From: an uncultured Clostridia bacterium
Lineage (GTDB): Bacteria > Bacillota > Clostridia > Christensenellales > Borkfalkiaceae
Length of the DNA stretch: 64,000 nt
Assembly: GCA_947629485.1 (NCBI GenBank)
Contig: CANRDX010000004.1
Location: forward strand, 1 to 64,000
Reading direction: 5' to 3'
In this document: one piece after another, positions 51,679-63,600 of the stretch
Position numbering within the stretch: position 1 is the first letter of the stretch
Layout of the letters: every line of letters starts with the position of its first letter
Translations under genes and position numbers: made by a program
The notes under the pieces: generated by a model
What the model was told of the DNA's origin: nothing
Seen by the model: the letters and a program-made list of their open reading frames with translations, nothing else
Databases searched by the model: none

Positions 51679-54600
51679 TTAGGTGTTTGTGACAGTTACA
51701 GTGATATCCTTATCCGCTTCCGCCGTACCGCTTGTGGCGCCAGACAATGTCCCTTCTCCTTTGGTTATCTCGTAGCTCTGCCCGGGTTTCAAGTAATAAT
51801 TCAATATTTCAGTCTGCAACGACCCGCCTTTTTCACTTTTTACGCTCGGTGTAGCCACCTGCGTACCGTCAATTTTAACCGTACAGCTTGCGGTCTTTGC
51901 GGAGCCGAAAAATCCACTCGATCCTTTGGCTTGAAGAGTTATATTTAACTTAACCTTTTCCGCCCAATTTGCGGTCAGAACCAATTTCCCGTCCACGATG
52001 TCGGCACCCGAGATCGCTGTTCCCCCCTGCACTTTCTTTCCGTTTGCCAGCCAACCGTCAAAGTAATATTGTTTTGTGAAATCGGTGTCGTATTTGGTCA
52101 ACGCGGCATCGGTCGGGAGCATCTCTGCGGTCAAGGTCTGCCCGATCTTGATCTTGAAACCTGTCGGCGCCGCAAACGAGATGTCTTCATACCCCAATTC
52201 TAACGCAAGGTCATAGCTGATTTCATATTCTTGGTTGAGATCGGAGAAGTACGCATATACGTCGATGATATGCTCGCCGAAGCGATTCTCATAGCCGTGT
52301 TCACCGATCGTCTCGGTATTGATCACGGATGCAGGTTGTGTATACCCCGCGTCAAAGAACCATCCGCCGAACGTCAAATCTCCGTTTTTGCCGCGCGAGG
52401 TCGCAGGTTGCAGGGCGACATCCTCCCCGAAACTCCATGCAGAAGTATTGGGATTGACAAGTTCACTGCCTGCGCCGCTGAAATGATAGTTGATGACATA
52501 TTCGATCTTTTCCCAACCTGCATAGACGTCGAGCACGGCATCGGGCTTCGCCGTCCAAGACTCAAACGGCGTTTCGCAAGCGGACTCCATATACCAACCT
52601 GTGAAACGATAGAAGTCACGGATAAGCGCATAATCAAGATTGGTAATTTCCCATGCGGGAGTATTGACATAGAGAATTGTTCCCTTCTTTTCCTCCGTTG
52701 TATCACTATCGTCGTTATAATGATATTTTACGGTGTAAGTGAAGGACTGCTGCGTCTTTTCTGTCTTAGCCCACGTTCCATTTGTGCAAACATAGGTTCC
52801 GACACCGTCAGCGGTTCCCGAAGTAAATCCAAGAGAAAGATTGATTTCATCCCAGGTCAAAGATCCGCCCTCTAACGCATTCCCGGTTGAACTCTTTACC
52901 TCTTTTGATAAAATTGTTGATTTACTATTGACTTGTAAAATCGCATCGTTCGCCCCGGATTGAACTTCGCCGCCAAATTCGTTCACAGTCAGGGTCCCAT
53001 TGACAGTCAATATTCCGTCGCCCTTGTTTGTCTCATATTTATTAGAAGTACCTACGCCCGCGTCTGTCCAACTATTTGCTTTATAGACAGCTACTTTCTG
53101 CGCTTGAAGTGTGACACCCTTTTCGATCGTAAGCTTCGCACCGGGAAGCAATTTGAAATCCTGATCTGTTGCATTAACCGTTGCGGTACCGCCTTTTGTA
53201 AGCGGATTGAGGGTGACTTGCCAATACCAAGAAAGCGGGAAGAGGACACCTTTCGTTGTTACATCGACCGTAATTATTGTAACCGTAACTTTAAGGGACA
53301 GCGCATGCAATGTCATATCTCCATAGACTTCAAGTTTAATCGGCGATTGAGCATACGCTTTCTCAAATGCCTCCGCTTGCAACTTGGCAACTACTTTCGA
53401 ACGGGCTTCAAGCTGAATCAATGCTTTCGTGTCCGTACCAATCAAGTGGATATTCGTTTGATTTTCCTGTGCAGGAATAAATGACTTTTTATCGGTCTTT
53501 AATTTTGCATCTCCATACAGGTTCGAAGCCGATTCAAACGTAAGCTGCGCAGAGACATTATGCAAGAAGAACCGATTAAACGGGGCGCCGGAAAGATCAT
53601 CTTTGAAGTTGCTAAACGCAGATCCGCCCCTATGCTCGACGACGACGAAAGGCATCTTCATTGAGCCACTGTGCATGATGACCTCGGAGCCATTATTCCA
53701 CGTGCTCTCCGTAATGAAGCCATAGACGTCGATATCGCCGTACGATTCGATCCTCGCATTCTCACCGAGATCAATACGGGCATATTTATCGTATGTCTGC
53801 CCCGCAAGATTGCCTGCCCCGCTACCTGTAACATAGCCGCCAACCTCAATTTTGCCGCGGTTGATGACTGTAACATTCGCAGGCACACTGACGAGAAGTT
53901 GCTGCTTGCTTGAATCGCCAAACGAAAGCGCGCTTGTACCCGAAGAATCCGCACCGGGGCTGCCATAGGTGTTCGTCCCATCATACGGAAGTTTAAGCGT
54001 AACGCCGCTCTTAACGGTATAGTAACTCTCATCGCCGTAGACGCCGAATTCCTCGCGGACTTCGGGATAGGCGAATGCCGTGTTGTACTTGACCGTGATC
54101 GTTCCGCCCGTTGCAGTATGCAGGGCGTCCTCAATGGTATACAGCGTTCCCGCATATTCCACGGACTTGATTTTGAGCATGAGGGCGCTGTCAAGCTCGG
54201 TCGGATCCTGATCCGTCGCCCATTCGTAGTAAGGGTTATCCTCTTCGAGGAAGAACCGATACAAAAGCAGATAGGTGCCGCCGTAGATCTTGCCGTCTTG
54301 GAAAGGCGTGTTGAGAGAGAACGGACCGCCCTTCCACAGATAATAGAAGTACTCCATTTCTTCGGCAAGCGTTTTGATGTCCGCATTGCCGCGATTTGTA
54401 CCGACGAGCGTATAACTACCCGCAAACTCTTCGGCGGTCTTCGCCGCCCAGTCGGTGTACTCGACCTCGATCCCGTTCGTCTGCCTTTCTTTGGAGAACT
54501 GCAACTTCAACTGCGTCCGCACGGTCGTGAATTTTATGGTCGTAACATAATCTTCGTAATTTGCACGGTCGCTATTATAGAAGATGTTATAAGTTTCTTC

Positions 54601-57600
54601 GCCCAACGTAAGTTCGCTGTCGGAAGTTTCCCAATACCAATCCTCCCCGAGGCCGATATCATTGAGCGTCTTGCCGTACCAATTCACCTGCTCGCCGATC
54701 GTGGGCTTGGAAACGCCTTCGGGCAATTTTTCCAACGTCGCCTTCGCGATGTGGAAGGTGAACACAAGGTCATCCTGCGTGCCGCCGACCCACTCGTAGT
54801 TCGTCTTATCCGAGAGTATGACTGTGAACTGATAGTCGCCTGCGTTTGTCTGCGTAAGAGATGCGCCCTCGATTTTCATCGACGCATCGTCGAAGCCGCT
54901 GAGCGTGTACGTCTGCGCGTTCTTGTTGTAGGTGAAAGAATCGGTATCCTCCGCGGGCTTTGTGAGCTGCTTGCGCTTGATCGTGATCGTGAATTCCTTC
55001 GTGTCGCCTTCGTAGTTGTCGGTGCCCGCGACCGAAAGCGTGACGACGTAGGTATCGGCGTTCTTGATCTCCGTCGCATCATTCGTAACGCTCCCAAAGT
55101 TGGAGGTCGCCTTGCTCCAATCGACGGTATACGGCGTGCCGCGATAGGTCGCGCTGTATGAGTAGTCATTGTCGCCCTTTACAAAGTCGCCGAAGGTGAT
55201 TTGGGAAGCGTCGATGACCGCCTTCGCCTTGTTGATCGTGATCGTGAACTTCACGTCGTCTGCTGTGTCGTAGTTCGCGTTGCCTGCGAGAGAAAGCGTG
55301 ACAGTGTAGGTATTGGCGTCCGTGAAAGAACTTGCGCCCGTGACTACAATGTTTGTCGTAAGGGTGCCGTTGAAGTCGTCAGCAGGCTTCGCCACCGTCC
55401 AATCGACGGTGTACGCCGCGCCCTTGTAGGTTGCGCTATACGTATAATCGCCGTCCTTTTCAAAGTCGCCAAAGTCGATGTCGGAAGTGTTGATTTCCGC
55501 CTTCGCCTTGTTAATCGTCACCGTGTAAGTGTCCTCGAAGTTTCCATCTTTGCCCTCAAACGTGTAGTTCTCAGTCGGTGTGACCTTAACGGTGACGGAA
55601 TACAGCCCCACATTCTTGAATTTTGGCGCTTCCTCTGTGATACCCGAATCCACGGAGTAGCTGATGCTGTACACCACGTTGCTGAACTCGTCGTGCACGT
55701 CGAATTTCACTCCCTCGCCGCCGTGCTCGTTGCCGTCGTACGTCGTGTCGATATTAACGGGCAGGGTGACCGTCACTGACTTCTTTGCGACCGTGAGGGT
55801 GTACGTCGCCGTCGTCTCCTCGTAGTTCGCGCCCGAGACCTTGACCGTGATCGTGTAGCTGTTCGCATTCTTGATCGTCGGGAAGCTGCCGAACTCCGAC
55901 CCCGTGAGGCTGTATTCGACGGTCGCGTCGGAATAGACGTTGTCCTTGACGACCGCGTTGCGCACCGTCTCCTCGGTGACCTGCGTTTCCGTATCCTTGT
56001 CATAGGTGTAGACCGCGGTGTCCGTAACGTTTTCGAGGGTCGGCTTCGCCTTATTGATGACGATCTTATAGCTGCCGTTCGCCGCGTTGTAGTTTGCGGA
56101 TTCGCTGACCGCATACTGCACGGGGTAGCCGCCGTCTTGATAATTCTTGTACTGCGCAACGGTCTCCTCGCCGTTGTAGGTGACGGTGTAGTCGCCCGCT
56201 TGGAGCGCGCTGTCTTCCGCAAGCCCCGAAACGGCGATCGCATTGCCGTGCTCGGTCGCGTCGTAATCAAAGTTCTGCGCGGGCGCGCTCACGGTGTAGT
56301 TCGCTTTGGCGACCGTGAGAGCGACCGTCGTCTCCGCTCCGATGAAGTTCCTGCCGTCGGAAAGTTTCACCGTGATCGTGACGCCATTGCCCTCGGCAAC
56401 GTTGGTGAACTTGAACTCAGTGATGAGCGCGCCGTCCTTCTCGAACGTGATCGCGCCGTAGCCCGTTGCGCCTTCGATGTTGCTCTTCGCCTGCGCCGCA
56501 TCGAGGTTGACGGTCTGCTCTTTCGCGGTGAAGGTGTACGCCGTCGTGATATCCTTGACGTCGAGCTGCGCCTCCGCCTTGCCGATGTTGACGGTGTAGG
56601 TGCCCGTCTTCTCGTTATAGTTGTCGTTTCCGGAGACCGAATAAGTGACCTCGTGCTCGCCCGCGTCGGTGAATTGATAGCCGCCGCCGTAGGTGATTTC
56701 GCCGATGACATCGCCCTCGTGAACGCCTGCCGCCGTGACTACGCCACCCTGCTCCGTGCCGTTGTAGGTGAATTCCTTCACCTTCGGCTCTGTGACAACG
56801 TACTCCGCCTTGTTGATCGTGAGCGTGTAAGTACCGCTCTTATCGTTATAGTTGTCGTTGCCCGAAACGGTATAGGTGACGGTATAACCCGCTTCGTTGG
56901 CGTTTATGAACTGATAGCCGCCGTCGCCGTAGCGCAATGTGAATTGATCGCTGCCCTTGACTTCGACCTGCACGGGGTCGCCCTGCGCCGTGCCGTTGTA
57001 GGTGAATTCCTTCGCCTCCGGCTCGGTGACGATGTACTCCGCTTTGTCGATAGTAATTTTGTAGGTGAGCGAAGCGCCGTCGTAGTTGTTCGTGCCGTCG
57101 ATGGTGAGCGTGACGGTGTAGCCGCCTTCTTGATAGTTCGTGAAGGAGCTTGCGCCCGTGATGTGAATGAGATCTGCCGTAAGGGTGCCGTTGAAGTCGT
57201 CGGTAGGCTTCGCCTTGCTCCATTCGACGGAGTATGGCGTGCCGCGATAGGTCGCGCTGTACGAGGCGCCCTCGCCTTTGAGGTCGCCGAAGGTGATGTC
57301 GGAAGCGTCGATTCCCGCCTTCGCCTTGCCGATCTTCACCGTGTAGGCGCCGTCTTCGATGTCGTTGTAGTTGTCGTTGCCCGTAACGGTGTATTTGACG
57401 GCGTGCTCGCCCGCGGCGGTGAACTGCCCTGCGCCGACGAAGCTGACTTCAAACTCATCCCCTTCGAGCGCAGTCACGAGGCGCTTCAATTCGTCAAGCG
57501 TGCGGCCCTGCGCCGCGCCGTTGTATGTGTAGCCCGTATCATCCTTCACGCCGCTCACGGTGTAGTCCGCTTTGGCGATGTTCCAGGTGAGCTTCCATTC

Positions 57601-60600
57601 GGTCGTGATCTCGTTGTAATTCGCATTATCGTAGGTGAGGGTCGCGACGGCACGGTACTCGCCCGCGGCAGTCCCCTGCGCGTTCTGATAGGCGACTTCA
57701 ATGTCGCCGTCTGCGGGAAGCCCCGTGAGCGCGACGGTGTGCGCGGTCTTATCGTAGGTGAACGACTTCTCCTCCGCCGTGTAGTCCCACTTGACGCCAC
57801 CCATGTCGAGGGTCGCCTTGTCGATGACAAATTTCAGCGTGAGCGTTGCGCTCTCCTCATCGCCGCTCTTGCCCGCCCACTTGTAGTTGGAGGGATCGTT
57901 GAGTGCGAGCACGACGTCGTATTCGCCCGCGTCGGTGCCGCCTTCGTTCTTTTGAACGGTGTAGAGCGCGCCCGCCGCGTCTACGGTCGCCGTCTGCGCG
58001 CCTTTGTTATATGTCTTGTGCGCGATGACGGGCGCGGTGACCGCCGCTTTGCCGACCGTGAGGGTGTACGTCGCAGTCGCCGTCTCGTAGTTGTCGCCCG
58101 AGACCTTTACCGTGATCGTGTAGCTGTTCGCATTCCTGACATTCGGGAAGTTGCCGAACTCCGATCCCGTGAGGCTGTACTCGACGGTCGCGTCGGAATA
58201 GACGTTGCGCTTGACGACCGCGTCGTGCACCTTCTTCTCTTCGATCAGCGTTTCGACCGCATTATCATAGGTGTAGGAAGCGGCGTCCTTGACATTTTCG
58301 AGAACGGGCGTCGCCTTGTTGCCCTTGACGGCAAAGCTCCCCACCTCGTCCTTGCAGTTGGGCGCCGTCACTTTGTAATAGACGGTGTAATCGCCCGCGG
58401 CGGTGAACTTCGGCACGGTATCCTTGTAATTGCCTTGTTCGTCCGTCTTGTATTGAATGTGGATATCCCCCGCATCGACGCCTTCCGCCGTCGCCTTGAC
58501 TTCAAAGGAATGCTCCTCGCTATCATAGGTGAAGGTGCTGTTGGAGGGCTTTTCGATGCGGAATGCCGAATCGTTCAGCATAAGGGTGAACGCATAGGTG
58601 AACTTGAAGTTCGCCGTCACGTCGGCGCCGCCCTCTTTGAGCGTGATTTTGAAGCCGTCTTTCCAGCCGAACACGCCGTTGACGTCGGTTGCCTTGTACT
58701 CCTGCGCGGAAAGACCGTCTGCGCCCGTGAGGACAATGGTGCCCGTGAGGACGAATCGATCGTCGCCGAGCGTGGGAACATACGACCACTCGCGCCTCTT
58801 CGCCCACGGCTGGCTGCCCGAAGCGGAGACCTTGACGGTCTTCGGTTCGACGGTGAAGGAGACGGAATCGCTTCCGTTCAGCTCCTCGCCGTCCGATGTG
58901 ACGCGGTAGTCGGGATTTACATTGTAGGAGACGGTCACGGTGTACTTCCCGCAAGGGAGATATTTATCGCCGCCCGTATAAGGCGCGCTATCCTTGTTGA
59001 TGGACGTCGTGAATTTCAGCTCGTCGTTGTAGATCGAGCCTGCCGTCTTGAACCAAGCGTCCGCGGTGTCGTCGCCGTAGGTGTTCCAACCTTTTTTGAG
59101 GGTGAGCGTGACTTCGGACGGGGAAACGGTGAAGGAGACTGCCTCCTTGCTCTCCGTTCCATAGACATAGGAGATGATGTAGTCGTCGGAAGCGTAGCCG
59201 CTCGCGGTGAACGTGTAGCTGTCGGCACGGAGCACGCCCTTCACGTTCGCGCTCGGATAGCGGACGCCTTTGAGGGCATAGTTGAGGGTCCCAAGCCCTT
59301 CGCCGGTATCCCCTTCCACAAGCCCGCTCACCGTGCTCGAAAGGGCGAGCGTGCGGCTTCCGTCATAGGTGAAGTCTGCAAAGTCGTGCGTATCGGTTAC
59401 GGAGACGGTGATCTTCTTGGGCGAGACCTTGAACGTCGCGGTCTCGTACGTGATCGCATAGTCGTCCGACAGATAGCCCGAAAGCGTGAGGGTGTGTTCG
59501 CCCGCGCGGAGGAAGCCCTCGCTGTTCTTCGCGTCGGAATATGCGTAGGTAAGCTCGCCCGCAAGGTTGGAATAGCTCTCGGTGCGAATAAAGCCGTTGT
59601 AGGAGACGTGCGGGGCGGGCGTCTCGCCGTAGGTGATGTCCGCGACCGTCGCGGAGACGGTGAGCGCCTTTTTATTCACGGTGAAGGTATCGCTCACATA
59701 GTGGATATCGTAGTTCGTCGCGGTGAAGCCGCCGACCTCGACGGTGTACTTGCCCGCATGGAGCAGCCCCTCCTTCTTCACGCCGCCGAGCAAATAGGTA
59801 TAGGAGGCGGAGCCGCTGAGAACGCGCTCGTTCTCCTCATAGGCGAACGGGCTAAAAGAGATCGTGGGCTTCGGCGCATCTCCGTAGGTGATGTCGCCCG
59901 CCGTAACGGTGACGGTGAGGGGGGCTTTCGTGATGCGGAAAGCCGTCTTTTCGGCGGAAGATACGGCGTAGTTATCCGCCGTGTAGCCCTCCGTCGCACC
60001 GACATAGTACGCTCCGAAGGGGAATTGACGGATACTCGTGATCTGTTGATCGGCATTGTAATAGGTGAACTGCTCCTTCGGGCGCGCGGTGAATACCGAT
60101 TCGCCCTCGCCGCTCACAAATCCGTTGAAAGTCAGTTTGGGTTGGGGCACGGTGCCGTAGACGTAGGAATCCGTCACGCCCTCTATGCCGACGGTAAGCC
60201 CCTTCTTGGCGATCGCGAAATCTGCCGACTGCACGGTGAGGGTGTAGTTGGTATTTTCCCGATAGGTGAGCGTGACCGTATAATTCCCCGCCTGATAGTA
60301 GGTGCGTTCCGAAGGAACGTAGGCGCTCTTGTTGCCGTTTGCGGTGCGGGAGAAGGCGTAGGAATAGGCGAAGCCGAAGCCTGTGAGATCGCGGCTGAGG
60401 ATCTGCGGCATGGTATAGCCGAAGCTCGGCGTATCGCCGTAGGTGCCGCCCGTCGCGCTCACGGTGACGGTCGCCCTGCGCTTTGCGATGTTGAATGTGC
60501 CGTTTTCATAATGAATGTCGTAGTTCGGCGAGGCGTAGCCCTCGACGGACACGGTGTAGCTGCCCGCGTCGAAGTATTCTTCGGCGGAGTACTCTTTCCC

Positions 60601-63600
60601 ATCGCGCAGATAGCTGTACGCGGGAGCGCCGCCGAGCACGTCCTCGTTCTCCCCGGGCACAAAGCCGTCATATTTAAGTGCGGGCGCGGGAAGCGCTTTA
60701 TCGCCATAGGTGAAGCCTTCCGCCGTCACGGTGACGGTGAGCTTCTTTTGCGCCACGGTGAAGGAAGCGTCTTGGACGTCGATCGTATAGTTCGCGTTTT
60801 CCAGCCCTTCGAGCGTAGCGGTGTAGCTGCCCGCTTCAAAGTACTTCTTCACGGCGTAATGCTCCGAAGCGCCGTCCTTGAAGTAGCAGATCGCGCTTGC
60901 CTTCGCGCCGAACAGCGAAGTTTCGTTCTCGTCGTAGGCAAATGCGCCGAATTGAACGCCGACATGGGGCGTATCGCCGTAGGTGTAGGTACTGCCGTCG
61001 GTGAGGGTGACTGTGAGCGCCTTTTTCTCCACGGTGAAGGTCACGCCCTCTTGATAGGTGAGCGTGTAGTCGCCGAGCGCGGGGATCCCCTTGACGGAGA
61101 GCGCATAGCTGCCCGCGATCATCTTGGCGTCGCCGTCCAACTCGCTCTGCGTGTAGGTCTGCGTGCCGCGATATTCGATGTAAGCCTCCCCTGCGAGCCG
61201 CTCTTCGCCCGCAAGGAAGCCGTCGTAGCCCTCGTGCGCGTAGACGGGCGAGGCATGCGGCTTTTCGCCGTAGACGAGGGAAGACGCGTCGAGGGAAATG
61301 CCGACATAGAGCGTGCGGGGACGGACGGTGAAGTCCGCGCGGACGACGGTCACCGCATAGTTGGCGGGATCGGCGGTCGTCGTGGCATAGTAATCGCCCG
61401 TGTGGAAGTCCGCCGCCGCTTCGCCGCTCATCTTATAATAAGAAACGGTGGGAAGCGCGTTGCCGAATACCGTGCGCGCGTTTTCGCTTGCGATAAATCC
61501 GTTGTATTCCACGCCGTTGTAATAGCCCGAAGCGGCGCTCGTTTTAGGCGTCTCGCCGTAGAGCAGATCGTCATCGATGAGGTGCACAGTGAGCGTGAGC
61601 GCCTTCTTTTCGACCTCGAACGAGGTCTTGGGGAAGGAGAATTCGTAGTTGTCCGCAGTATAGCCTGCGACTTCCACGGTGTATCGGTCTGCCGCGAAGG
61701 GCGAGACGTTATATTCCGCGTCAGGCGCGGAAACGGTACGATAAACGAAGCGCCGCACGCCCTTCAAAAGCCCGCTCGTGTGTTCGTTTTCCTCGAATTC
61801 AAACGCGTCCTCGAACACGGCGGAGGGCGAGACGGGATCGCCGTAGATATAGCTCTCGTTCACGGAGACGCTGACTGCGAGCGCTTTTTTCGTGATCTCG
61901 AAGCGCGTTCCCGTCACGGTGAGCGGTTCGTAGTTGTCGCTCCCCTGCTCGGTGAACACGGCGTCTACCGTATAATTGCCGACAACGAAGCGGCTTGCGT
62001 CGGCGTATGCGCCGCTTCCTTCGCGCGTAAACGACCACGTGGGCGTAAACTTCGCCTCATCCTCTTCGAGCACGTTGTCGAAGGTGTAGCTCGGAGCGGG
62101 ATCCACGCCGTACACCCCGCCCGTTGCGGAGAGCGCGGCGCTCGCCTGCCTCTTTGCGACCGTGAAAGCCGCCTCTTCGGGAAGGTGCACGGTGTAATTT
62201 TGGGAAGCGTAACCCTGCAAGCGCACCCTGTGCGCGCCCGCGGAGATGATCGCGCCCTCGGCGATGGGGTTCGCGCGCACATCGTCGAGCCGGAAGTTGT
62301 GCTCGCCGAGCGAAGCGGCGGAATCCTCATACACAAAGCCGTTATGGAAATCAATTTCGGGGGCAAAGCCCGTGCCGTAGACGTAGTCATCCACGGAGAG
62401 CGAAATATGCAGATCGCGCGGCTTGACGGTAAAGCTCTTGCGCTCGATGGAAGGCGCCTTATAATTCTTATTTTCGGCGAGCGCGGGCGCGATGGTATAT
62501 CCGCCCACGACGAAATCTTTCTGCACTGTGACGGCGCTCTCTTCGGCGTCGAGATATTGCGATACCGTGACAACGCCTGCGGTCTCAGACGTCTCGCCGT
62601 TTTTGAAGCCGCTGTACACGACCTCAACGGTGGGAACTTCGTCGCCGTACACCGAATCTGCGGCGGAGATCGCGACCTCCGCGGTCAAAGTCGCCTTATC
62701 GAGGAGGAAATCCCCCGTGACGTCCTCTTCCTGCGTGAGGATATAGCTCCCGTCCGCATTGCTGTATTTTGCGGAAATATGGACGGCGAAGGCGTAATCG
62801 CCCGCATCCCCCAGAGCATATCTGCTCTCGGTATTTTCGACGCTCTCTCCGTTGACCGTCCAATCGTACCGATAGACAAGCCCCGCCGCCGTACGCAGAC
62901 CCGCGAGCCACACGCTGTCGTCGGCGTCGCCGTACACCATGTCGCCCTCTGTCTGCAAGACCGCGGTGCCGAAATCCAGCTCATGGCGGGTGTAGACGTG
63001 CACGTCGTGCGCGGGCATTTCCGTAAGTTCGATCGGCTCGCTGCATGCTTCGTCGGCATACCATGTTCCCTGCCACACAAAGGCGCGCGCGACCTCGGGG
63101 CCTTGCGTAAAGTCGAGTTCCCCTTCAAATTCGATATCCAACACGTCCTCTGTGCCGAGATAGTGGCGGTGCAGCTTATAGATATTCTTCTCGTACTCCG
63201 CGGTGATCGTTCTGTTCCCGCGGATATTGGTGAGATTCTTGTCCCAACCCACGAACGTATGCCCGACGCGCCCGTAGATATCGAAATCCTCGCTGAGGCT
63301 GGGGTCCGCGGCGTCGCAGCCGTATTTGACCTCCTGTTGGCTGCTCCACAGCTCGCCGTCGACATAATACTTGAACACGACTTTATACGTCCGCTCGTTG
63401 CGGTCGTCGGGAGACACGGCTTCCTGCCCGAACACGGCGTAGAACGTCTCGTCGGTATAGACGCTGTATTTCCCGCTCAGCGTTTCCGTATCTCCCTCGG
63501 TGCCGCTCCAACCGAGGAATGTATAAGTATATTCGTCGTCATCCTCCTTCACGGGATCTCCCTGCTCAAATTCGAGCGCGTCGAAATCCAGAGTTCCGCC

